From: Candidatus Pantoea deserta
GTDB lineage: Bacteria > Pseudomonadota > Gammaproteobacteria > Enterobacterales > Enterobacteriaceae
Length of the DNA: 64,000 bases
Assembly (NCBI RefSeq): GCF_003813865.1
Contig: NZ_RMVG01000007.1
Coordinates: 1 to 64,000 of the forward strand
Reading direction: 5' to 3'
The notes beneath the pieces are model-generated. The model saw only the letters and a list, made by a program, of their open reading frames with translations. It was not told the origin of the DNA and did not search any database. Below are positions 1-8,782 of the stretch, piece after piece (the first letter of the stretch is position 1; the number at the start of each line of letters is the position of its first letter). The translations under genes and the position numbers were made by a program.

Positions 1-34
1 GAGCAGGGGGCTTTTTTACGTCTGCTTATCGCGC

Positions 35-64
35 AGCCCTGGCCCGACGGCCGGGGCTTTTTGC
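35..64 (+). terminator. Rho-independent terminator of an operon left of the window
   Basis: A 10-bp stem (35-44 with 49-58, one G-T pair) closes a CGAC loop and runs into five T residues on the + strand. A second T-run at 12-17 preceded by a G-rich arm looks like the 3' half of another terminator. In E. coli an rRNA operon ends beside mobB, so this is probably an rRNA operon terminator; the operon itself is outside the window. Confidence 0.6.
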
Positions 65-92
65 GTTCTGCGGGCGGCAAAACTAAACCTGC

Positions 93-617
93 CTAATCTC
101 CCGCATTTGTTGACCGCTTTTCCAGCCACTGCGCGATAAAGACGGCAATCTCTTCAGGCTGGTTTAAATCCAGCAAAGGAACGGCGACATCGAGATGACT
201 GTCGCTGGCAACAGCAATAACGTGGCCGTCCATTAGAGGCAAAACCTCATCTTTAACGCCCGCGCGCCACAGAACAATCTTTGGCACCGGCTCATCTTTG
301 AACCCTTCGACTAACACCACATCCAGCAAGGCCGGATCCATACGGCTGACCAGATAATGCAGATCCACGTCAGCGCGTTGCGGCGTCTCGCACATCAGCG
401 CCCAGCGTTGCGAACTGGCGACAATAACCTGATCGGCACCGGCTTTTCGCAGCAGATAGCTGTCTTTTCCCGGCGTATCGATCTCCATCTGATGATGGGT
501 ATGCTTTATTAATCCGGGACGAAGACCTCTCTTTTTCAGCAGCGGAATAACCTGCTGTAGCAGGGTTGTTTTCCCGGTTCCGCTCCATGCGGCGATAGCC
601 AGTAACGGCAGCGTCAT
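93..617 (-). CDS. mobB: Molybdopterin-guanine dinucleotide biosynthesis adaptor MobB
   Basis: 174-residue P-loop GTP-binding protein of molybdenum cofactor maturation; it assists MobA in attaching GMP to molybdopterin in the cytoplasm and is not essential for the reaction in E. coli. The Walker A motif WSGTGKTTLL lies at about residues 11-20, followed by the family's conserved KHTHH segment near residue 38. The length matches the E. coli protein. Its ATG directly abuts the mobA stop codon with no gap, so the two are translated from one leftward mRNA with mobA first. The order mobA-mobB beside an rRNA operon end is the E. coli order. Confidence 0.95.
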   Translation of the reverse strand: MTLPLLAIAAWSGTGKTTLLQQVIPLLKKRGLRPGLIKHTHHQMEIDTPGKDSYLLRKAGADQVIVASSQRWALMCETPQRADVDLHYLVSRMDPALLDVVLVEGFKDEPVPKIVLWRAGVKDEVLPLMDGHVIAVASDSHLDVAVPLLDLNQPEEIAVFIAQWLEKRSTNAGD

Positions 618-1184
618 CTACCCTTCCTCTCTGAGATCTTCTGGCGTATTCAGATTGCGGAAAGCCGCTTCATCCTGCTTCATCAGAACCGCATGTCCGC
701 CCTGCTCACGCAAAAACTGCATCAAACGCCGCTCTCCTCGCTGCAAATAGCCAGCAAGCGGCTGCGCCAGACTGCGGTGTAGTAAAGCCAGCACGGGATG
801 ATCGCGTTCGGCTGAACGCGCCCAGACAGCTGTCGCCTTCTCTTTATTGCGCCACAGCTGTTCAACATAATCCGTTGGCACAAAGGGCGTATCGCAGGAG
901 CAGAACACGACCCATTCCGTCTCTGCCGCGAGTAAACCGCTCAGCATTCCTGCCAGTGGGCCGGGAAAGTCCGGCAGGGTATCAGGGATCACCCTAAAGC
1001 CGCCTGACTGATAACGATCATGGTTACGGTTAGCGCTTATCATGACAATGTCCACTTGCGGCCTGAGCCGTTGAAGAACATGCTGATAAAGCGGAATGCC
1101 GTCAAACAGCACCATGCCTTTATCCTGGCCGCCCATGCGACGCCCTTGTCCGCCGGCCAGAATAATGCCGGTTAATGCTGCCAT
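618..1184 (-). CDS. mobA: Molybdenum cofactor guanylyltransferase MobA
   Basis: 188-residue nucleotidyltransferase that transfers GMP from GTP to Mo-molybdopterin, forming the MGD cofactor used by DMSO-reductase-family enzymes. The N-terminal nucleotide-binding signature LAGGQGRRMGGQDKG occupies residues 9-23. A conserved CSCDTPFVP segment near residue 95 carries the metal-binding aspartate. An AGGAG ribosome-binding site stands about 7 bases before the ATG. It is the first gene of the leftward mobA-mobB unit and diverges from yihD across a 52-base gap that must contain both promoters. Confidence 0.96.
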   Translation of the reverse strand: MAALTGIILAGGQGRRMGGQDKGMVLFDGIPLYQHVLQRLRPQVDIVMISANRNHDRYQSGGFRVIPDTLPDFPGPLAGMLSGLLAAETEWVVFCSCDTPFVPTDYVEQLWRNKEKATAVWARSAERDHPVLALLHRSLAQPLAGYLQRGERRLMQFLREQGGHAVLMKQDEAAFRNLNTPEDLREEG

Positions 1185-1236
1185 GCCAGTACTCCTGTCT
1201 GAAGGCTGATAACAACCACGTTATAAGGAATCGCCG

Positions 1237-1512
1237 ATGAAATACCATCGTCTGAATGAACTGATTGAACTGTTGCAGCCTGCCTGGCAACAGGAACCCG
1301 ATCTTAACCTGATGCAATTTTTACAAAAACTGGCGCAGGAATCTGGTTTCCGTGGCCCATTAAGTGAATTAACCGACGACGTGTTGATTTATCATTTGAA
1401 AATGCGCGGCGCCGACAAGCACGCGGAGATCCCTGGCCATCAAAAAGATTATGAAACGGATTTCAAAACCGCGCTGCTGCGCGCGCGCGGTGTGATTAAA
1501 GACGATAACTAA
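1237..1512 (+). CDS. yihD: YihD family protein (DUF1040)
   Basis: 91-residue acidic cytoplasmic protein close to E. coli YihD in length and sequence (starting [15 protein letters not shown]). Its biochemical role is unknown. A TAAGGA ribosome-binding site lies 7 bases before the ATG. It diverges from mobA and precedes srkA-dsbA, as in E. coli. There is no signal peptide or membrane segment; the body is predicted mainly helical by eye. Confidence 0.9.
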   Translation: MKYHRLNELIELLQPAWQQEPDLNLMQFLQKLAQESGFRGPLSELTDDVLIYHLKMRGADKHAEIPGHQKDYETDFKTALLRARGVIKDDN

Positions 1513-1557
1513 TGCTATGCTTGCCGGCTTCTTGTAAAGACAGTCACGGGTGATTCC

Positions 1558-2541
1558 ATGGATGCCGCTTTTAATTTCCAGACGCTCAATCCTGATGCCA
1601 TTCTTGATGCGCTATGGGAAACAGGACTTCGGGTTGAGTCTGGACTCACCGCGCTTAACAGCTATGAAAACCGCGTCTATCAGTTTAGTGATGAAGATCG
1701 GCAGCGTTATGTCGTGAAGTTCTACCGGCCGCAGCGCTGGAGCGCGGTGCAAATTGAGGAGGAACATCAGTTCACCCATGATTTGCTGACCGATGAAGTG
1801 CCGGTTGCGGCGCCGCTGGCGTTGCAGGGAAAAACCCTGCATACGCATGGCGGCTTCTTTTTCACCGTTTTCCCCAGCCTGGGCGGCCGTCAGTACGAAA
1901 CAGACAACGATGAGCAGCTGGAGTGGGTAGGCCGCTTCCTTGGGCGGATCCATCAGACCGGCCGCAAGCAGCGTTTCCAGCATCGCCCTACCATGGATCT
2001 GGATGAATATCTGCATCAGCCGCGCGCGGAGCTGGCGAGTAACGAACTGGTGCCTGCATCTCTGAGAACGGCGCTTACAGAGGCGCTGGATAATCTGGGG
2101 CGCGCCTTGCAGCAGCGCTGGCATCGCGAATGGCAGCCGCTGCGTCTGCATGGCGACTGTCATCCGGGCAACATCTTGTGGCGCGACGGGCCGCTGTTTG
2201 TCGATCTCGATGATGCGCGCAATGGACCAGCGGTGCAGGATCTCTGGATGCTGGTTAACGGCGATCGTCAGGAACAGCGTATTCAGTGGGATATTTTATT
2301 AGAGGCTTATACTGAGTTCAGTGATTTTGATATTAATGAATTGTCACTGATTGAGCCTTTACGCGCTATGCGCATGGTTTATTATCTGGCCTGGGTGGCG
2401 CGCCGCTGGCAGGATCCGGCGTTTCCTCGCGCGTTTCCCTGGATGACGGATGAGGATTTCTGGCGCAGGCAGATTTCGCAATTTACCGAGCAGGAGAAGC
2501 TGTTGCAGGAACCGCCGCTACAGTTGACCCCGCAATTTTAA
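1558..2541 (+). CDS. srkA: Stress response serine/threonine kinase SrkA (YihE/RdoA)
   Basis: 327-residue aminoglycoside-phosphotransferase-fold protein kinase, cytoplasmic. In E. coli it counters envelope and oxidative stress and is in the Cpx regulon. The catalytic loop LHGDCHPGNILW is at about residues 198-209, and the metal-binding aspartate is in FVDLDDARNGP just downstream. The length matches E. coli (328). Only 27 bases separate it from dsbA, so both probably share a transcript as in E. coli, where srkA read-through contributes to dsbA expression. The ATG at 1558 is preceded by a weak GGGTGA site. Confidence 0.95.
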   Translation: MDAAFNFQTLNPDAILDALWETGLRVESGLTALNSYENRVYQFSDEDRQRYVVKFYRPQRWSAVQIEEEHQFTHDLLTDEVPVAAPLALQGKTLHTHGGFFFTVFPSLGGRQYETDNDEQLEWVGRFLGRIHQTGRKQRFQHRPTMDLDEYLHQPRAELASNELVPASLRTALTEALDNLGRALQQRWHREWQPLRLHGDCHPGNILWRDGPLFVDLDDARNGPAVQDLWMLVNGDRQEQRIQWDILLEAYTEFSDFDINELSLIEPLRAMRMVYYLAWVARRWQDPAFPRAFPWMTDEDFWRRQISQFTEQEKLLQEPPLQLTPQF

Positions 2542-2568
2542 ATAGAGAAGTCAGGAGAATTTTTCACA

Positions 2569-3198
2569 ATGAAAAAGATTTGGTTTGCACTGGTTGGTTT
2601 AGTGCTGGCGTTTAGCGCCTCTGCTGCCCAGTTTACCGATGGTCAGCAATACGTCAGCCTTCAGAAGCCGGTTGCTGGCGAACCGCAGGTGCTGGAGTTC
2701 TTCTCCTTCTTTTGTCCGCACTGCTATCAGTTCGAGCGTGTGTACCACGTTGGCGATGCCGTGAAAAAGAATTTACCTGCTGATACCAAAGTGACGAAAT
2801 ACCATGTCGATTTTCTGGGCGGCGATTTCGGCCCGGTGGTCACGCACGCATGGGCTGTGGCGATGGCGCTGGGCGTGGAAGATAAAGTTACCGCTCCTCT
2901 CTTTGATGGTATCCAGAAAACCCAGACTATTACCGATCCAGACAGCCTGAAATCAGCCTTTATCAATGCTGCGGGTATCTCTGCTCAGGAATATGACGCT
3001 GCCTGGAATAGCTTTGCTGTAAAAGCGCTGGTCGCGCAGCAGCAAAAAGCGGCGGCAGATGTTGATTTGCGCGGCGTTCCGGCCATGTTCGTTAACGGCA
3101 AATACATGATTAACAACGGCGGTCTTGATACCAGCTCTATGGATAACTTCGTCGCGGAATATGCGAACGTTGTGAAGTTCCTGGTCAGCCAAAAGTAA
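2569..3198 (+). CDS. dsbA: Periplasmic thiol:disulfide oxidoreductase DsbA
   Basis: 209-residue primary disulfide-bond donor to secreted proteins, re-oxidised by DsbB. It has a signal peptide (MKK, hydrophobic core, cleavage after FSASA near residue 19), then a thioredoxin fold interrupted by a helical domain. The redox motif is CPHC in [10 protein letters not shown] at about residue 49, and the cis-proline loop is GVPAMFV near residue 168. The ribosome-binding site AGGAG precedes the ATG. A strong terminator follows at 3216. E. coli carries yihF and yihG between dsbA and polA; here both are absent. Confidence 0.98.
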   Translation: MKKIWFALVGLVLAFSASAAQFTDGQQYVSLQKPVAGEPQVLEFFSFFCPHCYQFERVYHVGDAVKKNLPADTKVTKYHVDFLGGDFGPVVTHAWAVAMALGVEDKVTAPLFDGIQKTQTITDPDSLKSAFINAAGISAQEYDAAWNSFAVKALVAQQQKAAADVDLRGVPAMFVNGKYMINNGGLDTSSMDNFVAEYANVVKFLVSQK

Positions 3199-3215
3199 TC
3201 CGCCCCCTGATGCCG

Positions 3216-3244
3216 AAAACGCCGACGCCATCGGCGTTTTTTTA
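3216..3244 (+). terminator. srkA-dsbA terminator
   Basis: A 10-bp perfect stem AAAACGCCGA/TCGGCGTTTT with a CGCCA loop, ending in a seven-T run, starts 18 bases after the dsbA stop codon. Confidence 0.9.
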
Positions 3245-3573
3245 TGGGCGAAATAAATTAGCTAAATAGTCCATTTGCATCTTTTCTGATTTAATATCCA
3301 CATAAGCTACTGCCTGTGAAGAAAGGAATATTGGGTCACGGTAATAATTTAACTATCTGAAAAATATAAGCTTAATAAATTTTAGCTTTATCGGCTTGCT
3401 TAATCCGCCCCGCGTTATGATTTTTGCGCACAAAGTTATCCACAGAAAGATCCTTGCGATCCGCGCCCTGAATCCATGAAAAAGTCACGCCTCTGACGCC
3501 CTGCGTTCAACATTCTGCTCAAGCTGTGGCATCCTTATAGTCCAATCCATGGCAACGAAGATTACACAGACTT
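3245..3573 (+). promoter_or_regulatory. polA upstream region with DnaA box and candidate promoter
   Basis: About 330 bases without a gene. The left half is AT-rich with no ORF. A perfect consensus DnaA box TTATCCACA is at 3436-3444, about 130 bases before polA. A -10-like TATAGT is at 3536-3541, with only a poor -35 (TTCTGC, 3513-3518, 17-bp spacer). DnaA-stimulated transcription of polA has been reported in E. coli, so the box is probably functional; this is inference from position and sequence. Confidence 0.55.
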
Positions 3574-6360
3574 ATGGCGCAAATTGCAGAAAACCCCCTG
3601 ATTCTGGTTGATGGCTCATCCTACCTTTACCGCGCTTATCATGCGTTTCCGCCGCTCACCAATAGCGCAGGCGAGCCAACTGGCGCAATGTATGGTGTGC
3701 TCAACATGTTGAAAAGTCTGTTGACGCAATACAATCCCAGCCATGTTGCCGTGGTATTTGACGCTAAAGGCAAAACCTTCAGGGATGAGCTGTTTGAGAA
3801 CTACAAATCCCATCGCCCGCCGATGCCCGACGATCTGCGCGCCCAGACGGCGCCGTTGCATGAGATGGTTAAGGCGATGGGACTGCCGCTGCTGGCGGTA
3901 AGCGGCGTTGAGGCGGACGATGTGATCGGCACGCTGGCGCTACAGGCAGAGAAAGAGGGCCGCGCCGTCCTGATCAGCACCGGTGATAAAGATATGGCGC
4001 AGCTGGTGACGCCGAACATTACCTTGATCAACACCATGACCAACACCATTCTGGGTCCGGAAGAGGTAGAGCAGAAGTACGGCGTGCCGCCAGGGCTGAT
4101 CATCGACTTTCTGGCAATGATGGGCGACAGCTCAGATAACATTCCGGGCGTACCGGGCGTGGGTGAAAAAACGGCGCAGGCGCTGTTGCAGGGCTTAGGC
4201 GGTATGCGGTCAATCTACGATAACCTGGACAAGGTGGCCGATCTCTCTTTCCGCGGCGCAAAAACCATGGCGGCGAAGCTGGAGCAAAACCGCGACGTAG
4301 CCTTTCTCTCGTACCAGCTGGCCACGATTAAAACCGACGTCGAGCTTGAGCTGACCTGTAACGAGCTGACGGTCGCCGAGCCGGATGTCGCCGCGCTGCA
4401 AGCGCTCTTTGGCCGCTATGAATTTAAACGCTGGCTGGCCGATCTTCAGGACGGCAAATGGCTACAGGGCAAAAAGAGCAATGTTAAAGCCCAGCAGGCG
4501 CTGCCCGATGAACCCCAGCCTAAGCCAGAGGCAACCAGCATACTCAACGCCGACGGTTACGTGACTATCCTCGATCAGGCCACCTTTGACGTCTGGCTCG
4601 AAAAGCTGAAGCAGAGCGAACTGTTCGCCTTTGATCTTGAAACCGACTCGCTTGATACGCTCAGCGCCAACATTGTCGGCATTGCGCTGGCGGTTGCGCC
4701 GGGCGAAGCCGCCTATCTGCCGGTCGGCCATGATTACCTTGATGCGCCCGATCAGCTGGATCGCCGTGAGGTGCTGGCCCAGCTCAAGCCGATTCTGGAA
4801 GACAGCAAGGCGTTTAAAGTGGGCCAGAATTTGAAATACGATCGCGGCGTGCTGAAAAACTACGATATTGAGCTGGGCGGCATCAGATTCGATACCATGC
4901 TGGAGTCCTATCTTCTCAACAGCGTGGCGGGCAAGCACGATATGGATAGCCTGTCGGCTCGCTGGCTGAATCATAAGACCGTAACCTTTGAAGAGATTGC
5001 CGGTAAGGGCAAAAACCAGCTGACCTTTAATCAGATCGCGCTGGAACAGGCGGCGCATTACGCGGCGGAAGACGCGGACGTCACGCTTCAGCTGCACCTG
5101 AAAATGTGGGCAGAGCTGGAAAAAGAGAGCGGTCCGAAGAAGGTCTTTGAAGAGATTGAGATGCCGCTGCTGACGGTTATCTCGCGCGTTGAGCGTAATG
5201 GCGTGCTAATCGACCAGAACATCCTGGCGCAGCACTCGCAGGAGCTGACTTTGAGGCTGGCGGAGCTGGAGCAGAAGGCGCATGAGCTGGCAGGCGAGCC
5301 TTTTAACCTCTCTTCAACCAAACAGCTGCAAACTATCCTGTTTGAAAAGCAGGGCATCAAGCCGACGAAGAAAACCCCAGGCGGCGCGCCGTCGACCAGC
5401 GAAGAGGTGCTGGCGGAGCTGGCGCTCGACTATCCGCTGCCGAAAGTGATCCTTGAGCATCGCGGTTTATCGAAGCTTAAATCTACCTACACCGACAAAC
5501 TGCCGCAGATGATCAATCCGCTGACCGGTCGCGTGCATACCTCCTATCATCAGGCGGTAACCGCAACGGGTCGCCTGTCGTCCACCGATCCTAACCTGCA
5601 AAATATTCCGATCCGCAATGACGAGGGCCGCCGTATACGTCAGGCTTTTATCGCCGGCAAAGGTAACCGCATCGTGGCGGCTGACTACTCGCAGATTGAG
5701 CTGCGCATTATGGCGCATCTGTCGCAGGACAAAGGCCTGCTGGACGCCTTCGCTCACGGCGAAGACATTCACCGCGCCACGGCGGCTGAAGTATTTGGCG
5801 TGGCGCTGGATAAGGTCAGCGGCGAGCAGCGCCGTAGCGCCAAAGCGATCAACTTTGGCCTGATCTACGGCATGAGCGCGTTCGGCCTGTCGCGCCAGCT
5901 GAATATCGGCGCGGGCGAGGCGAAGAAATATATGGATCTCTATTTCGAACGCTATCCTGGCGTGCTGCGCTATATGGAAAATACTCGCCAGCTGGCGGCC
6001 AGCAAAGGCTATGTTGAAACCCTGGACGGTCGTCGCCTGTGGCTGCCGGACATCAAATCCAGCAACGCTATGCGCCGTAAAGCGGCTGAGCGCGCGGCGA
6101 TCAATGCGCCTATGCAGGGAACGGCCGCCGACATTATCAAGCGCGCTATGATTGCGGTAGACGACTGGCTGCAACAGCGAAACACGGATGATGTCCGGAT
6201 GATTATGCAGGTGCACGATGAGCTGGTGTTTGAAGTGCGCGGCGACGTCGTCGAGTCCGCCAGCAAGCAGATCCAGGACTTAATGGAGAACAGCGTGAAG
6301 CTGGATGTCCCGCTTCTGGTCGAGGTAGGTGTCGGAGATAACTGGGATCAGGCGCACTGA
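3574..6360 (+). CDS. polA: DNA polymerase I
   Basis: 928 residues, the same length as E. coli Pol I. It removes RNA primers and fills gaps in replication and repair. Domain order: 5' nuclease (1 to about 320, opening [16 protein letters not shown]), proofreading 3'-5' exonuclease (about 325-518, motif [10 protein letters not shown] with catalytic D and E intact), and family A polymerase (about 520-928). Polymerase motif A is DYSQIELRI, motif B is [14 protein letters not shown], and motif C is VHDELVFE, all intact. It is preceded by a DnaA box and followed by a structured element and the sRNA gene spf, the E. coli arrangement. Confidence 0.99.
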   Translation: MAQIAENPLILVDGSSYLYRAYHAFPPLTNSAGEPTGAMYGVLNMLKSLLTQYNPSHVAVVFDAKGKTFRDELFENYKSHRPPMPDDLRAQTAPLHEMVKAMGLPLLAVSGVEADDVIGTLALQAEKEGRAVLISTGDKDMAQLVTPNITLINTMTNTILGPEEVEQKYGVPPGLIIDFLAMMGDSSDNIPGVPGVGEKTAQALLQGLGGMRSIYDNLDKVADLSFRGAKTMAAKLEQNRDVAFLSYQLATIKTDVELELTCNELTVAEPDVAALQALFGRYEFKRWLADLQDGKWLQGKKSNVKAQQALPDEPQPKPEATSILNADGYVTILDQATFDVWLEKLKQSELFAFDLETDSLDTLSANIVGIALAVAPGEAAYLPVGHDYLDAPDQLDRREVLAQLKPILEDSKAFKVGQNLKYDRGVLKNYDIELGGIRFDTMLESYLLNSVAGKHDMDSLSARWLNHKTVTFEEIAGKGKNQLTFNQIALEQAAHYAAEDADVTLQLHLKMWAELEKESGPKKVFEEIEMPLLTVISRVERNGVLIDQNILAQHSQELTLRLAELEQKAHELAGEPFNLSSTKQLQTILFEKQGIKPTKKTPGGAPSTSEEVLAELALDYPLPKVILEHRGLSKLKSTYTDKLPQMINPLTGRVHTSYHQAVTATGRLSSTDPNLQNIPIRNDEGRRIRQAFIAGKGNRIVAADYSQIELRIMAHLSQDKGLLDAFAHGEDIHRATAAEVFGVALDKVSGEQRRSAKAINFGLIYGMSAFGLSRQLNIGAGEAKKYMDLYFERYPGVLRYMENTRQLAASKGYVETLDGRRLWLPDIKSSNAMRRKAAERAAINAPMQGTAADIIKRAMIAVDDWLQQRNTDDVRMIMQVHDELVFEVRGDVVESASKQIQDLMENSVKLDVPLLVEVGVGDNWDQAH

Positions 6361-6428
6361 TTGAGGTGACGCAGGCCGGTGACAGAAGCGCATCATCGGT
6401 CGGCTTTCAGCATAAGAAAAAAGTAGGT

Positions 6429-6491
6429 TTAACCGATTCAGCCAGCAGGCCGATTCGCCTGATTTCTAACTACTTATCGGTTAAGCATTTT
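6429..6491 (+). terminator. Compound hairpin and T-run after polA
   Basis: Perfect 9-base arms TTAACCGAT (6429-6437) and ATCGGTTAA (6476-6484) enclose an inner hairpin CAGGC/GCCTG (6446-6461), and seven T residues follow three bases after the outer arm. This fits an unusually large polA terminator; the long loop makes efficient termination uncertain. Confidence 0.45.
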
Positions 6492-6581
6492 TTTGGTAAT
6501 TAAACTACAGTCAGAGGTTATTTTTGTGATGAACGCATGAAAAATCATGCTGTTTGGTGAAAATTAACTACAAAAAACCCT

Positions 6582-6609
6582 TTGTGCGTCAGAAAAAATC
6601 AGGTAAAGT
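6582..6609 (+). promoter_or_regulatory. spf promoter
   Basis: A -35-like TTGTGC (6582-6587) and a -10-like TAAAGT (6604-6609) with a 16-base spacer place the start at about 6617, which is the known 5' end of Spot 42. In E. coli this promoter is repressed by CRP-cAMP. Upstream there are only imperfect CRP-like half sites (TGTGA at 6525-6529 and GGTGA at 6556-6560), so CRP control here is inference. Confidence 0.55.
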
Positions 6610-6616
6610 TCGAGGC

Positions 6617-6724
6617 GTAGGGTACAGAGGTAAGATGTTCTATCTTTCAGACCTTTTACTTCACGTAATCGGATTTGGCTGAATATTAGCCGCCCCAGTC
6701 ATTATATGACTGGGGCGTTTTTTA
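6617..6724 (+). ncRNA. spf: Spot 42 small RNA
   Basis: About 108-nt Hfq-dependent sRNA that represses galK, sugar uptake and secondary-metabolism mRNAs when glucose is present. The 5' end GTAGGGTACAGAGGTAAGAT, the central pyrimidine-rich single-stranded parts and the terminator GCCCCAGTC/GACTGGGGC with six T residues are nearly identical to E. coli. Differences are confined to the terminator loop (ATTATAT region) and the stretch just before it. It lies downstream of polA and before leftward yihA, the conserved locus. Confidence 0.97.
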
Positions 6725-6757
6725 TTGGGCTTTCGCAGCGAAACGCCTGTGCCGCTG

Positions 6758-7390
6758 TTACTCGTCGACGGCAGTCTCTTCTGCTGGCGCTAACTCATTA
6801 AACCAGCTGTCCAGCTTATGGCGCAGTTTGTCGACGCCCATCTTCTTCAGCGACGAAAACATCTCAACCTGCACATCGCCCATAAAGGCCAGCGAGGCTT
6901 CACGCACCATATTGAGCTGCGCTTTGCGCGCGCCAGAGGCAAGCTTATCGGCTTTGGTCAACAGCACCAGCACCGGAATCTGGCTCTCGACCGCCCACTG
7001 AATCATCTGCTGATCGAGATCTTTCAGCGGGTGGCGAATATCCATCAAGACCACCAGGCCCTTCAGCGCTTCGCGTTTTTGCAGATATTCGCCCAGCGCG
7101 CGCTGCCATTTGCGTTTCATCTCTTCCGGCACTTCGGCGTAGCCGTAGCCAGGCAAATCCACCAGGCGTTTGCCGTCAGCGACTTCAAACAGGTTGATAA
7201 GCTGTGTGCGTCCTGGCGTTTTACTGGTGCGCGCCAGGCTTTTTTGATTGGTCAGCGTATTGAGCGCGCTGGATTTTCCGGCGTTTGAACGTCCGGCGAA
7301 GGCGACCTCAATGCCGGTATCGGCAGGCAGATGGCGGATATCCGGGGCGCTAAGGATAAAGTGGGTGACGTGGTAATTCAGTGCAGACAA
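6758..7390 (-). CDS. engB: Ribosome biogenesis GTPase YihA/EngB
   Basis: 210-residue TRAFAC-class GTPase needed for late 50S subunit assembly and cell division. Motifs: G1 GRSNAGKSS near residue 32, G3 DLPGYGYAE near 79, G4 LTKADKL near 146. I chose the TTG start at 7388-7390 because it gives exactly the E. coli length and N terminus ([11 protein letters not shown] resembling MTNLNYQQTHF) and has a GGAG site 7 bases upstream. An in-frame ATG at 7438 would add 16 residues with no counterpart in the family. It faces spf across 33 bases and diverges from csrC. Confidence 0.92.
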   Translation of the reverse strand: MSALNYHVTHFILSAPDIRHLPADTGIEVAFAGRSNAGKSSALNTLTNQKSLARTSKTPGRTQLINLFEVADGKRLVDLPGYGYAEVPEEMKRKWQRALGEYLQKREALKGLVVLMDIRHPLKDLDQQMIQWAVESQIPVLVLLTKADKLASGARKAQLNMVREASLAFMGDVQVEMFSSLKKMGVDKLRHKLDSWFNELAPAEETAVDE

Positions 7391-7479
7391 AGTTTTACTC
7401 CAGGAACCAGTTCGGGCGTTGCCGCTGATTATACGCATTATGGCGCAAAAGTACCCGATGACGTCAACGGGTGCGGTTT

Positions 7480-7574
7480 TGTGAGATATTTGCCATCGAA
7501 ACTGGCAGCTAAAGCGGTTTTTAATAAAAAATTGAAAAATTAAAATTATTTATAATCAATAAATTAAAATTATT
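7480..7574 (+). promoter_or_regulatory. AT-rich region upstream of csrC with direct repeat and possible UvrY half-site
   Basis: The 14-base sequence AAATTAAAATTATT occurs twice, at 7537-7550 and 7561-7574. At 7480 a TGTGAG half-site, the left half of the BarA/UvrY (GacA) binding consensus, lies about 165 bases before the inferred csrC start; its right half is degenerate. UvrY activation of csrC is established in E. coli, but this assignment is inference. Confidence 0.3.
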
Positions 7575-7610
7575 CAGCCGTTTAAATAAGCAAATGATGC
7601 CGCTGTTGGG

Positions 7611-7638
7611 TTGTGGCTTTCGCAGGTTGGTCTACATT
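7611..7638 (+). promoter_or_regulatory. csrC promoter
   Basis: TTGTGG (7611-7616) and TACATT (7633-7638) with a 16-base spacer, followed about 7 bases later by the first part of the GGA-rich RNA. Chosen from position and spacing only. Confidence 0.45.
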
Positions 7639-7644
7639 ATTGGG

Positions 7645-7875
7645 CAGTGCACGGCAGCACCCATCAGGATGATGTGCTCAGGAGTGTCGGGATGACCGGG
7701 AGCAGTGGAATGGAAAGGGTCAGGGATGTGAGACCAGACAAGGACAGGGATTCGCTCAGGAGTTGAGCAGGCGCGGGATCGACCGGGACGTTGCGAGCCA
7801 ATAAGGACTGAATTTAGAGTTCCTTCTGCGGAAGGTGCGAAATAAGGCGACAGCATTACGCTGTCGCCTTTTTTC
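7645..7875 (+). ncRNA. csrC: CsrC RNA, CsrA-sequestering sRNA
   Basis: About 230-nt RNA that binds many copies of the translational regulator CsrA and so antagonises it. By reading, 14 GGA triplets occur between 7660 and 7840, many within loops or in CAGGA/GGGA contexts, as expected of CsrA sites. The 3' end is a perfect 11-bp hairpin AAGGCGACAGC/GCTGTCGCCTT followed by TTTTCTTTG, almost identical to the E. coli csrC end. Position between yihA and yihI is the E. coli location. The body differs from E. coli in sequence, which is usual for this RNA. The 5' end is an estimate. Confidence 0.9.
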
Positions 7876-8034
7876 TTTGTCTGCTTTCTGCTAGATTTCG
7901 CCGCAATTCTGTACCCTCCGTTATCCCGAGAGCCTGAGAAGAAGATACGTACTTTCTGGTGCGCCTCGCCGACAAAAAAGCAGCGTTAAGAGAGACGGGT
8001 ATATACTGATTAAAAAACACTGAGACCGAACATC

Positions 8035-8553
8035 ATGAAGCAACCTGTACGCGGCGCGCACGGTAAACCAGCCAACAAAGCAAAACGCAAAACGCGTGAA
8101 GAACTCAATCAGGCCGCACGCGATCGCAAGCGTGACAAAAAACATCGTGGCAACGCATCAGGCAGCCGTGCCAACCCTGACGTCAGCGTGAGCAAAGCAG
8201 GTCAGGGTAATAAATCCAAAGACCCACGCATCGGCAGTAAAAAACCGGTTCCGCTGGTGGCCGATGGCGCAACCGTCAGCGCCCCGGTGAAAAAAGTCGT
8301 TAAGCCCGTGGCGGCAAAAGTGCGTCTCAGCCCGGAAGAGGAGCTGGCGCAGCTGGAAAACAGCGAGCGTCTGGATGCGCTGTTGGATCGCATGGAAAAC
8401 GGCGACACGCTGTCGGCGGAAGAGCAGGCGTGGCTGGATGAAACCCTGGATCGCATTGACGAACTGATGGAGCAGCTCGGCATCAATATGGATGACGAAG
8501 CGGAAGACGAGCAGGCCGAAGAAGATATGTATCGCCTGCTGAAAGGCAACTGA
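8035..8553 (+). CDS. yihI: Der GTPase-activating protein YihI
   Basis: 172-residue highly charged protein that stimulates GTP hydrolysis by the ribosome-assembly GTPase Der. The N-terminal half (residues 1 to about 95) is very Lys/Arg-rich and probably disordered. The C-terminal half is acidic and helical, ending in an Asp/Glu-rich tail ([20 protein letters not shown]). The length is close to E. coli YihI (169). Gene order csrC-yihI-hemN is conserved. Confidence 0.95.
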   Translation: MKQPVRGAHGKPANKAKRKTREELNQAARDRKRDKKHRGNASGSRANPDVSVSKAGQGNKSKDPRIGSKKPVPLVADGATVSAPVKKVVKPVAAKVRLSPEEELAQLENSERLDALLDRMENGDTLSAEEQAWLDETLDRIDELMEQLGINMDDEAEDEQAEEDMYRLLKGN

Positions 8554-8562
8554 GTTTTTGAT

Positions 8563-8586
8563 CGGCATGCGCTTCGGTGCATGCCG
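8563..8586 (+). other. Perfect hairpin between yihI and the small ORF
   Basis: An 8-bp perfect stem CGGCATGC/GCATGCCG with an 8-base loop, 9 bases after the yihI stop. No T-run follows, so it is not a typical terminator; it could stabilise the yihI mRNA end or affect translation of the small ORF downstream. Confidence 0.4.
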
Positions 8587-8606
8587 CGCCAGACAGGTAA
8601 ATCATT

Positions 8607-8780
8607 ATGTTTTGGCCTGGATCAATTTTAGCGCTGCTGCTGACATGTTATCTCATCCTGTTATTGGCTAAACTACGACGCCTGTCGCGTCTGAAGTCAC
8701 GTTTACGTCGGGTTCAGTCCCGCCCACCTTTCCTCTCTTCTGCATCGCGACCTTCTCTCAGACGTCACCGGAAGGAGTAA
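8607..8780 (+). CDS. Unrecognised 57-residue small membrane-type protein
   Basis: A complete ORF of 57 codons fits between yihI and hemN. It starts MFWPGSILALLLTCYLILLL, a single hydrophobic helix of about 18 residues, and continues with a strongly basic tail (15 Arg/Lys in 37 residues, including AKLRRLSRLKSRLRR). This is the layout of a small inner-membrane protein with a cytoplasmic basic tail. The ribosome-binding site is weak (AGG about 9 bases upstream). Its stop codon lies 2 bases before the hemN ATG, and hemN's AAGGAG site is inside its last codons, suggesting translational coupling. I do not recognise a family, and no expression evidence can be seen. Confidence 0.5.
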   Translation: MFWPGSILALLLTCYLILLLAKLRRLSRLKSRLRRVQSRPPFLSSASRPSLRRHRKE

Positions 8781-8782
8781 GC

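Noticed and set aside
5467-6216. 249-codon antisense frame within polA
   Set aside because: It lies wholly opposite intact polA, in GC-rich DNA where antisense frames stay open by chance; no ribosome-binding site or family resemblance.
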